Below are positions 1-5,839 of a DNA stretch of 7,736 nucleotides, piece after piece. The position numbers and the translations under genes are program-made. Each line of letters begins with the position of its first letter. Position 1 is the first letter of the stretch. Where the stretch lies: NCBI GenBank assembly GCA_025980355.1, contig JAICXR010000145.1, positions 1-7,736 of the forward strand. The letters are read 5' to 3'. This DNA is from Chloroflexota bacterium. Lineage in GTDB: Bacteria > Chloroflexota > UBA4733. The notes beneath the pieces were generated by a model. It was not told the DNA's origin and made no database searches. It saw only the letters and a list, made by a program, of their open reading frames with translations.

Positions 1-2
1 CG

Positions 3-992
3 GCCACATCCGCCGCGAGCACCTCGTCCAGCCTCCCGCCGGTGGGCAGCGTCCAGCCGACCCATGCGATCGGCGCGGCGTTCACCGGGCAAACCGACGT
101 CGTGTTCTCTCCCACCGTCGCCCAGGCTGTCGGGAGCCAGATGCGTGACTACACCGTAGAGTTCTGGGCCAAGCCGACGGCCGTCGAGAGCCCGGGCGCG
201 GCGATCGTCAGCACCTCGGCTTGGGACCTCACAAATGTCGGCGGCGACCAGTACGTCTGGGAGGTCGGCGGGCATCGCGGCCCCGTCTTCGCCGTGCCGC
301 CGCTGCGCTTCCACCACGTGGCGATCACCTACCGCGGCACATCCGGATTGCTCCAGGTCTTCGTCGACGGGCAGCTCGTCGGCAGTCAGACCGGCTTCCC
401 GGAGCCCGCCGTGCCGAATAGCCCGCTGTACCTCGGTCGTTCGCAGACCGGCCAGCACTGGCTCGGCCAGTTACTCTACGTCCGCTTCTCGAAGGTCCTT
501 CGCTACCCGGGCAGCGTCCAGACAGCACTGGCCGGAGGGCCGGGCCTCCTCGGCGGCTCCATGGGCAAGCTCGGCCACCTGGTTGCCCTGGCGCCGGAAC
601 AGGCGATCGAGTCCTTCGCGCCGCCCGCCGGACCGTTCGCTGCCGATGCCGGGAGCATCGCCATCTGGAACCTCAACGAGGGCAGCGGCGTGACGATCCA
701 CGACGCGTCGGGCAATAACTTCTCCGGCGTCTTCGAGGCCACCACCGGGTCTCCGGTGTGGACGGACAGCCTGAATGACTTGCCGCCGGCGAGCAATCCC
801 GCGCCGGCTGCGCAGCCGGCGCGGGCCGTGCAGCCGACGCAGCCGGTCGCCCGGCCCGCCGCTACGGCCACCGTCCAGCGCCTGCCGTCCACCGGCGGCG
901 GCGGTGGGGGCGACCCACTCTGGCTGGACATCCGAGCCCTCGCCGCCGTCCTGTTCGTCATCGCCGGCAACGTCCGCCGGATGCGACGCTGA
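3..992 (+). CDS. LamG-domain surface protein with C-terminal LPSTG wall-anchor signal (5' end missing)
   Basis: The frame is open to the left edge: codons before the GTG at 42 read as an Ala/Ser/Thr-rich stretch, typical of a linker. The true start is therefore probably outside the window and the GTG at 42 is internal. Counting residues from that GTG, 10-160 look like one LamG/concanavalin-like jelly roll (YTVEFWAKP at 38-46, FHHVAITY at 90-97, LQVFVDGQLVGS at 104-115, LYLGRSQ at 129-135). Residues 205-240 resemble the start of a second LamG unit (IWNLNEGSG, then HDASGN), but it stops and runs into a Pro/Ala/Gln linker (248-278). The C-terminus has LPSTG (281-285), a Gly tract, a modestly hydrophobic segment (293-310) and a basic tail RRMRR. 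That is the layout of a sortase sorting signal, so the protein is probably exported and wall-linked. LamG domains commonly bind glycans or proteins; no ligand can be read here. It ends 5 bp before the kinase gene, suggesting one transcript. The missing N-terminus could carry another domain. Confidence 0.8.
   Translation, partial: ATSAASTSSSLPPVGSVQPTHAIGAAFTGQTDVVFSPTVAQAVGSQMRDYTVEFWAKPTAVESPGAAIVSTSAWDLTNVGGDQYVWEVGGHRGPVFAVPPLRFHHVAITYRGTSGLLQVFVDGQLVGSQTGFPEPAVPNSPLYLGRSQTGQHWLGQLLYVRFSKVLRYPGSVQTALAGGPGLLGGSMGKLGHLVALAPEQAIESFAPPAGPFAADAGSIAIWNLNEGSGVTIHDASGNNFSGVFEATTGSPVWTDSLNDLPPASNPAPAAQPARAVQPTQPVARPAATATVQRLPSTGGGGGGDPLWLDIRALAAVLFVIAGNVRRMRR
798..825. repeat. 28-bp perfect palindrome inside the LamG gene
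   Basis: The arm CCCGCGCCGGCTGC (798-811) is followed with no spacer by its exact reverse complement (812-825). All 28 positions are GC-rich and symmetric. It lies in the codons of the Pro/Ala linker (PAPAAQPAR). It may be a by-product of repetitive Pro/Ala codons or a real DNA-level element; no function can be assigned from sequence. Confidence 0.85.
882..992 (+). other. LPXTG-type sorting signal coding segment
   Basis: Codons at 882-896 encode LPSTG. They are followed by six Gly/Gly-like codons, a segment of moderate hydrophobicity (LWLDIRALAAVLFVIAG) and a terminal RRMRR. Motif, hydrophobic stretch and basic tail occur in the order required by sortases, which cleave between Thr and Gly. 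The hydrophobic part holds one Asp and one Arg, so it is weaker than classic examples. The alternative is a simple C-terminal membrane anchor. Confidence 0.6.
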
Positions 993-997
993 CGCCC

Positions 998-3052
998 ATG
1001 TCCGACGGCACCGTTCCTTTCGACGTCCCGCCGCGGGGCGATCCCGCCACGCAAGCCATCGGCCCGCTGCCGCGACCGCCAGGTCCGGCAGAGACGCTGA
1101 CGCGCCCGCCCGAGCCGTCGCCACCAGCGAGCGCCGGCGCCGACGCCCTCGGCGTCGGCGCCGCCATCGGCCCGTACCACATCGTCGAGCGCCTGCACCG
1201 GGACGGACAGGCCACGATCTTCAAGGCCTACGACCCGGCGCTGGCACGGCACGTCGCTATCCGGGTGCTTCCCGAAACCTTCGTCGGCGATCCGAGCTTC
1301 CGTGTTCGCTTCGAGCAAGAAGCCGTCGCCATCGGCCGGCTCCGTCACCCCAATATCCTCACCATCCTGGACTACGGCGAGGAGGGGGACCTCATCTACC
1401 TCGTCACCGAGTTCGTCGACGGCGGCACGCTGGCCGGGCGGCTGGGCACTCCGTTGCGGTCGGATGAGGTTGTGGATCTGGTCGCCCCCATCGCCTCGGC
1501 CCTCGACTACGCGCACGCCCTTGGGGTGATCCACCGGGACGTCAAGCCCTCCAACATCCTCATCAACCCGGAAGGCGCGCCGATCCTCACCGACTTCGGC
1601 ATCATCAACAACACCGATCGGACGCTTCGGCTCACGGCTGCCAGCACGGTGGTGGGGACGCCGGCCTACATGTCGCCCGAGCAGCTGCTCGGGGAGGCGG
1701 CGGTTCCCGCCAGCGACCAGTATGCGGTGGCGGCCATCACCTACGAACTGCTCACCGGCGCGCCGCCCCTGCCGGCCGTCGCCGCAGACATGGCGCCCGC
1801 CGAGCCGGGGGAGCCACCGATCGCGCCGCCCTCCGTCGGCCATCCCGCGCTCGGCCCCGCCGCCGAAGCGGCTTTGCGCAAGGCGCTGGCCGGTCGTCCC
1901 GAGGCGCGATTTCCTAGCGTCGGTGACTTCGTCGACGCCCTCGGCGCCGTCTCCCCCGCCGCGCCGCCCCGGGAACGCCGCCGAACCACCACCCGGCGCT
2001 CCCGGCTGGTCCCCTCCGCCCTGGAAGTTCCCGGGCCGCGCCCGGTCCCCCGCGCTCCGCTGGCCGCGGTCGCGCTCCTCGTGCTCCTGGCGGCGGTCCT
2101 CCTGCTGCCTCGCTCATCGGTCAGCGGCAGGCGCGGTCTGTGGAACGTGATCGCGGACGCCGTGCCGCAGCGCGCGGTCTCGACGACCACGGTGCAGACC
2201 TCGAGCGCTGCGCCGACGTCCGTCCCCACCTCCCCGCCTACTGCCCTCCCAACACTCGTCCCCACCGCGGCGCCCGTCGCCGCACCCACCGCCCTGCCGA
2301 CCGTCCTTCCCACCGCCGTGCCGACGGTCGCGCCAACGAACGTACCGACGGTTGCTCCGTCGCCGTCCCCCGTGCCGCCCACTCCGACGCCGGGTTGCAC
2401 GATGCAGCCGGCGCAACCCGTCAGCGCGTCGGCCTGCCGGCTGCAGGAGACATCGGCGGCGAGACCGCCCGCGGGCTACTCCATGCAGTTCGCGGGCCCG
2501 GAGTATGTGATCCGCAACACGCTCTTCGATATGCCGGTGGTCAGCGCCATCGGCTCGGCGTCCGGCGATCTCTATGGCGACGCGACGATCGCCGTCGACG
2601 CCAGACTCGTCGGGGATACCGCCGACCGGACAATCATCCTGCTCTGCCGTGTCACCCAGGAGTCGGCCGCCCACTCCGGCTACCTCTTCCAGATCAATCC
2701 GAGCGCCGGCCAGAGCCTGCTGACCAAATTGGACAACGGCAGGCCGGCGACGCTCGTTCCCTGGTCGCCAACTGCGGCGATCAAGGCGGGTGTCGCCACC
2801 AATCACCTCGAGCTGGATTGCCTCGGCAACAGCATCACGGCGCGCGTGAACGGCGTCGAGGTGTTCCGAGTCACCGACCCCGCGGCCCTGCCACCCGGCG
2901 ACGTGGAGATCGGCGTCTCGCGGCTCGCCCCGGGTCAGGGCACGGCGGAGGCGCGCTTCAGCAACCTCACGGTGGGGCCCTCTCGGACGGGCGCCGACGG
3001 GCGCGTGCCCAAGGAGCAACAGGCGCCAAGCCAGGGAACGGCCGAGGCGTGA
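998..3052 (+). CDS. Transmembrane Hanks-type Ser/Thr kinase-like receptor lacking the beta3 lysine, with an extracellular beta-rich domain
   Basis: The protein has 684 residues. Its parts are: a Pro-rich disordered N-terminus (1-55); a kinase domain (about 58-318); a basic juxtamembrane strip RERRRTTTRRSR (325-336); one membrane helix (354-370); a Pro/Thr stalk (405-465); and an outer domain (about 485-660). The positive strip before the helix places the kinase inside and the stalk outside. HRDVKPSN (179-186, catalytic Asp181), DFG (199-201), SPE (226-228), the alphaC Glu108 and Asp240 of alphaF are present. However, the VAxK lysine is Arg89 (codon CGG, 1262-1264), and the Gly loop reads LHRDGQA, keeping one of three glycines. 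Lys-to-Arg at this site usually abolishes or severely cuts activity, so this may be a pseudokinase. The outer domain has the strand pattern of DUF1080/LamG-like sandwiches (YGDATIAVDARL, GYLFQI, ITARVNGVEVFRV) seen on related membrane kinases, probably for ligand binding. The ATG at 998 has no clear ribosome site and lies 5 bp after the previous stop, suggesting coupled translation. Confidence 0.88.
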   Translation: MSDGTVPFDVPPRGDPATQAIGPLPRPPGPAETLTRPPEPSPPASAGADALGVGAAIGPYHIVERLHRDGQATIFKAYDPALARHVAIRVLPETFVGDPSFRVRFEQEAVAIGRLRHPNILTILDYGEEGDLIYLVTEFVDGGTLAGRLGTPLRSDEVVDLVAPIASALDYAHALGVIHRDVKPSNILINPEGAPILTDFGIINNTDRTLRLTAASTVVGTPAYMSPEQLLGEAAVPASDQYAVAAITYELLTGAPPLPAVAADMAPAEPGEPPIAPPSVGHPALGPAAEAALRKALAGRPEARFPSVGDFVDALGAVSPAAPPRERRRTTTRRSRLVPSALEVPGPRPVPRAPLAAVALLVLLAAVLLLPRSSVSGRRGLWNVIADAVPQRAVSTTTVQTSSAAPTSVPTSPPTALPTLVPTAAPVAAPTALPTVLPTAVPTVAPTNVPTVAPSPSPVPPTPTPGCTMQPAQPVSASACRLQETSAARPPAGYSMQFAGPEYVIRNTLFDMPVVSAIGSASGDLYGDATIAVDARLVGDTADRTIILLCRVTQESAAHSGYLFQINPSAGQSLLTKLDNGRPATLVPWSPTAAIKAGVATNHLELDCLGNSITARVNGVEVFRVTDPAALPPGDVEIGVSRLAPGQGTAEARFSNLTVGPSRTGADGRVPKEQQAPSQGTAEA
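2210..2392 (+). repeat. Pro/Thr tetrad-repeat stalk in the membrane kinase
   Basis: Residues 405-465 are built from irregular four-residue units ending mostly in PT (such as TALPT, TVLPT, TAVPT, TNVPT) and close with SPSPVPPTPTP. The stretch lies directly outside the membrane helix. It most likely acts as an extended spacer lifting the outer domain through the cell wall, and its Thr residues could be glycosylated. Low-complexity stalks like this vary in length between strains. Confidence 0.75.
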
Positions 3053-3058
3053 TATCCT
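3050..3058 (+). promoter_or_regulatory. Possible extended -10 promoter element for the soluble kinase gene
   Basis: TG-A-TATCCT fits an extended -10 (TGnTAnnnT) and overlaps the stop codon of the upstream kinase gene. Six bases separate it from the GTG at 3065, so transcription could start at that GTG itself and give a leaderless message. No -35 match is seen at the usual distance. This is a sequence resemblance only. Confidence 0.3.
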
Positions 3059-3145
3059 GGTAGCGTGACGTCCCGCCTGCACATCGGCGGCCAGGCCGTG
3101 TGGGTTGGGCGAAGGTCGCTCCCCCGCCGGCAGGCGCGGATGCAC

Positions 3146-3152
3146 GGAAGGG
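3146..3152 (+). promoter_or_regulatory. Ribosome binding site deciding the soluble kinase start
   Basis: GGAAGGG sits 8 bp before the GTG at 3161. It is the only convincing Shine-Dalgarno-like sequence among the candidate starts at 3065, 3140 and 3161. Confidence 0.55.
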
Positions 3153-3160
3153 TTCGCCTC

Positions 3161-4066
3161 GTGAGCATCGAGCCCGGCACGGTCCTGGGTCCCTACCGAA
3201 TCATCGAGCAGTACCGGCGAGGCGGCATGGCCACGGTCTACCGGGCCCAGCACGTCAAACTCGCGCGGCAAGTGGCCGTGAAGGTCATCCGGACGTCCTT
3301 CCTCGGCGACTCGGACTACTCGGAGTACGCCACGCGCTTTCGCCGCGAGGCCCTGACCGTTGCCCAGCTCCGCCACCCCAATATCTTGGGCATCTTCAAT
3401 TACGGCGAGGCGGACGGCATGCCGTACCTGGTCACCGAGTTCATCGACGGGGGCACATTGGCCGAGCGCCTCGGCGCCCCAATGCCCGTGGACACCGTCG
3501 TTCGGTTGCTCGGGCCTATCGCCGCCGCCCTGGACTATGCTCACGGCGTCGGCGTGCTCCACCGCGACGTCAAACCGTCCAACATCCTGCTCTGGAGCAA
3601 CGGCACCCCGGTGCTGGGCGACTTCGGCATCGCCAAGCGCACCGACAACGCCGCGCCCTTGACGCGGGTCGGCCATTTCATGGGCACGCCCGAATATATG
3701 TCGCCCGAACAGGCGCTGGCCGTGGACGTCGGTCCGGCCACCGACCAGTACGCCCTCGCCGTCGTGGCCTACGAGATGCTCACGGGCCGCGTCCCCTACT
3801 CGGGCGGGACGCCGGTGGCCGTGTTGATGGCGCACATGCAGCGGCCGCTGCCCCCACCGCGCTCCATCAACCCTGCCCTCCTGCCCGCGGTCGAGGCGGT
3901 CCTCCTGAAGGCGCTTGCCAAGCGTCCCCAGGAGCGTTATTCGTCCGTCACCGCCTTTACCGACGCCCTGGACCAGGCCAATCGGGTGAAGCGGCCGAGC
4001 GGCCCCTGGTTCTTGCGCTGGCTCGGCAGTCGGGGCGGCAGCCGCCGCGGCGCCGTCTCGCGATAG
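3161..4066 (+). CDS. Soluble Hanks-type Ser/Thr protein kinase
   Basis: The protein has 301 residues from the GTG at 3161. It is essentially one kinase domain (about 11-275) and a short basic tail. No membrane helix or PASTA repeat is present, so it should be cytoplasmic. All main catalytic residues are visible: Gly loop YRRGGMATVY (first Gly replaced by Arg), VAVK with Lys41, alphaC Glu63, HRDVKPSN (134-141, Asp136), DFG (154-156), GTPEYMSPE (175-183) and Asp195. It should transfer phosphate from ATP to Ser/Thr of target proteins. It closely resembles the preceding membrane kinase over long stretches (YLVTEF, DGGTLA, HRDVKPSNIL, DQYA), as expected of a tandem duplication. The chosen start has a Shine-Dalgarno-like GGAAGGG (3146-3152) 8 bp upstream and begins just before the conserved GPYRI strand. 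An in-frame GTG at 3065 would add 32 basic, non-conserved residues and could be a leaderless start. An ATG at 3140 is also in frame. Gap and strand suggest co-regulation with the two genes before it. Confidence 0.92.
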   Translation: MSIEPGTVLGPYRIIEQYRRGGMATVYRAQHVKLARQVAVKVIRTSFLGDSDYSEYATRFRREALTVAQLRHPNILGIFNYGEADGMPYLVTEFIDGGTLAERLGAPMPVDTVVRLLGPIAAALDYAHGVGVLHRDVKPSNILLWSNGTPVLGDFGIAKRTDNAAPLTRVGHFMGTPEYMSPEQALAVDVGPATDQYALAVVAYEMLTGRVPYSGGTPVAVLMAHMQRPLPPPRSINPALLPAVEAVLLKALAKRPQERYSSVTAFTDALDQANRVKRPSGPWFLRWLGSRGGSRRGAVSR

Positions 4067-4286
4067 CGCCGACCGACCTCGTGCCCTTCTCGGAACCGCT
4101 GGCGTACACCCAATCGCTCGGCTTGGAGCGGCATCCGCGGCACGCCAAGCGGGCCATGTCCGCCCCGGCGGTGGCCCTGCCGTGGCTGGTGCTCGCCTGG
4201 CGTCGTCGGCCACCTCCAGGCTCGCGTCCGGGTCCACTCCACGTCTCCCCCACAGGACGGCTCGACGCAGGTGCGGGACCATCGTC
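4067..4286. other. Unassigned GC-rich intergenic stretch
   Basis: This stretch lies between the soluble kinase stop and the AT-rich promoter island. Open frames cross it on both strands, but none has a recognisable domain, good ribosome site or protein-like composition. A weak nested hairpin is visible (GCTTGG 4121-4126 with CCAAGC 4145-4150, inside it GCGG 4128-4131 with CCGC 4135-4138). It has no T-run, so it is at best a poor terminator for the kinase cluster. I see nothing else in it. Confidence 0.4.
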
Positions 4287-4289
4287 GAA

Positions 4290-4301
4290 ATAAATATTTA
4301 T
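4290..4301. promoter_or_regulatory. 12-bp AT palindrome upstream of the transporter promoter (possible operator or UP element)
   Basis: ATAAATATTTAT is a perfect palindrome 19 bp upstream of the -35 box, in an island with 9 G/C in 54 bp (4287-4340). A direct repeat TATTGA (4310-4315 and 4319-4324, 9 bp apart) overlaps the -35 box. Either could bind a regulator, or the AT richness could serve as an UP element for the polymerase alpha subunit. No regulator gene is seen in the window. Confidence 0.4.
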
Positions 4302-4320
4302 ATGTTACCTATTGAAGATA

Positions 4321-4349
4321 TTGACAAAAATTATGAATTTCCGTACACT
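4321..4349 (+). promoter_or_regulatory. Sigma70-type promoter of the MFS transporter gene
   Basis: The -35 box TTGACA (4321-4326) is a perfect consensus. A 17-bp spacer leads to the -10 box TACACT (4344-4349). Start of transcription is expected near 4356, giving a leader of about 23 nt that contains the ribosome site. This is the clearest promoter in the window. Confidence 0.8.
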
Positions 4350-4363
4350 CCGCGCGATTGGAC

Positions 4364-4371
4364 AGGAGAGG
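4364..4371 (+). promoter_or_regulatory. Shine-Dalgarno site of the MFS transporter
   Basis: AGGAGAGG lies 7 bp before the GTG at 4379. It supports that start over the in-frame TTG at 4358, which would lie almost at the transcription start and upstream of this site. Confidence 0.75.
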
Positions 4372-4378
4372 ACAACCC

Positions 4379-5665
4379 GTGCTCACGCTGTTGCACAACC
4401 GCGGCTTTCGCTTGCTTCTGGCTGGCCAGTTCCTCAGCCTGGTTGCCCCCTGGTGCCAGCGGACGATGGTCTTGATCTGGGTTTATGCCTTGACCAAGTC
4501 GGGGACGGGTGTCAGCCTGATGGGGTTGAGCGAAGCCGTACCGATGTTGTTGCTGGCTCCGGTGGCCGGCGTATTCGTCGATCGCTGGGACCGCGGCCGG
4601 ACGATGACCGTGGTGGTGGTCGTCCAGGCCCTCTTGCTCCTTCCCTTGTTGCTAGTGCATGGGGCGAGCGACTTCTGGCTCATCCTGGCCGTCACCCTGG
4701 CAATTAGCGCAGCATCGCAATTTTTTCAGCCGGCGGCCGCCGCTGCATTGCCGGCGATCGTCGGCCTGGAGGAGATCGGCCAGGCCAATGGACTGCTCCA
4801 GATCTCGAACAGCGTCGTCCCGATCATCGCGCCCGGCCTGGCCGCCTTGCTCTTTGCGGCACTCGGCCCTTACAAGGAAGTGCTGCTCCTCGGCGGCCTC
4901 TATCTGCTCGCCGTGCCCTTCCTGGCTCGCGTGCCGGCGCCTCGCCCCGATCTGGCGGCCGGTGCGGCGCCGGCCTTCATCGGCGAGATGGCCGCCGGTC
5001 TCCGCTACGTCCTTGCCTCCCGCCTGATCCGTTCCGTCATGCTCGTCGCCTTCATCGCGCTCCTGGGTATCGGCGGCCTCAGTGTCCTCGATGTGGTGTT
5101 TGTCACCCGCGCCTTGCATGCCCCGACGGCCGACGTGGGCATCCTCCTCACCGCCTCCGGCGCCGGCCAACTCAGTGGCGGGTTGCTGGTGTCGGCGCTG
5201 GCGAAACGCCTCGACCGCCACTACCACCGACTGTTGGGACTCTCCATTGTGCTGGCCGGCGCCGGCACCGTGCTGTACTCCCAGATGCCGGCCATGGCGT
5301 GGGCAGCGGGAGTTCTCTTCGTCTCGGGTGCCATTTTCCCGTTTTTGATCGTCGCCTTCATCACCCTGGTCCAACGCGCCACCGACAATGCCTTCATGGG
5401 AAGGGTCATGAGCCTCGTCACGATGTGCATGTCGGTCGCCAGCATCCTGTCGTTGACGGCCAGCGGCTCCTTGACCGACCTGTTCGGCGTGCGCCAGGTC
5501 ATCGCCGGCGGCGGCGCGATCCTCGTCGTCTCTGGCGTCGTCGGGCTGTTCGTGGTACGTTCGGGACCGATGTTGCCCCCAGCGGGGGAAGGGATTGCCG
5601 CCGACCACGGCGCCGCGCCGGACGTGGCGGCGCGGGCGCCAGCGGTCGTGGGTGCGAGCGAGTGA
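4379..5665 (+). CDS. MFS transporter, DHA3/MefA-like drug efflux type
   Basis: The protein has 428 residues from the GTG at 4379 and is an integral membrane protein with about 12 hydrophobic segments in two halves. The N-terminus (LLHNRGFRLLLAGQFLSLV) is typical of the MFS_3/DHA3 branch, which exports macrolides and other lipophilic compounds by proton antiport. The MFS motif A loop between helices 2 and 3 is clear as GVFVDRWDRGRTM (64-76). ANGLL (136-140), followed by a Pro-containing hydrophobic helix, also fits the family. A soluble loop lies near the centre (about 196-212), and the tail after the last helix (about 400-428) is Ala/Pro-rich and presumably cytoplasmic. It has its own strong promoter in an AT-rich island, so it is probably expressed separately from the kinase genes. 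Leu is often TTG here, and the gene looks slightly less GC-rich than the kinases, which may hint at a different origin. The substrate cannot be told from sequence. Confidence 0.9.
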   Translation: MLTLLHNRGFRLLLAGQFLSLVAPWCQRTMVLIWVYALTKSGTGVSLMGLSEAVPMLLLAPVAGVFVDRWDRGRTMTVVVVVQALLLLPLLLVHGASDFWLILAVTLAISAASQFFQPAAAAALPAIVGLEEIGQANGLLQISNSVVPIIAPGLAALLFAALGPYKEVLLLGGLYLLAVPFLARVPAPRPDLAAGAAPAFIGEMAAGLRYVLASRLIRSVMLVAFIALLGIGGLSVLDVVFVTRALHAPTADVGILLTASGAGQLSGGLLVSALAKRLDRHYHRLLGLSIVLAGAGTVLYSQMPAMAWAAGVLFVSGAIFPFLIVAFITLVQRATDNAFMGRVMSLVTMCMSVASILSLTASGSLTDLFGVRQVIAGGGAILVVSGVVGLFVVRSGPMLPPAGEGIAADHGAAPDVAARAPAVVGASE

Positions 5666-5697
5666 CGGTATTGCCGGAGAACTCGGAGACCGGGCGT

Positions 5698-5746
5698 ATG
5701 CACTACGCTCCTACAAGGATCGTCACCCGGTAGGGGCGTGTTGCGT
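5698..5746. repeat. Long imperfect hairpin downstream of the transporter gene
   Basis: Arm 5698-5714 pairs with 5730-5746 over 17 positions with one mismatch; three of the pairs are G-T wobbles. The core is ACGCTCCTAC (5705-5714) against GTAGGGGCGT (5730-5739), and the loop is 15 nt. It begins 32 bp after the transporter stop. No T-run follows, so it is not a classic intrinsic terminator. It could be a mRNA 3'-end stabiliser, or the remains of a GTAGGGGCG-type dispersed repeat of the kind I recall from other GC-rich genomes (not checked). Confidence 0.6.
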
Positions 5747-5771
5747 CAGCCCTCGTCCCCTGGGCGATCAA

Positions 5772-5777
5772 TATGAT
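5772..5777 (+). promoter_or_regulatory. Possible -10 box for the esterase gene
   Basis: TATGAT stands out in a GC-rich gap 68 bp before the chosen ATG. A TTGCGT (5741-5746) is the only -35-like hexamer nearby, but its 25-bp spacing is too long. Weak support. Confidence 0.25.
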
Positions 5778-5839
5778 TAGATGGTTAGAGGACGATGCGC
5801 CGCGCCGTCGGCCGCCGTAGCGATGGAGTTCACCCGATT

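Noticed and set aside
503..1843. 446-codon minus-strand frame opposite the LamG and membrane-kinase genes
   Set aside because: Low-complexity composition with no recognisable motif; a mirror of the GC-rich coding strand.
4034..4046. GGCGGC-A-GCCGCC as a terminator of the soluble kinase gene
   Set aside because: It lies inside the coding sequence, the one-base loop cannot form, and no T-run follows.
2114..4282. 722-codon open frame on the minus strand across both kinase genes
   Set aside because: It is antisense to well-supported kinase genes, its translation is Arg/Gly/Asp-rich with no domain, and long antisense frames are expected from GC-rich third positions.
5662..5733. 23-codon frame starting at a GTGA overlap with the transporter stop
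   Set aside because: The overlap geometry fits coupled translation, but the peptide has no recognisable feature and its end lies inside the hairpin; chance is more likely.
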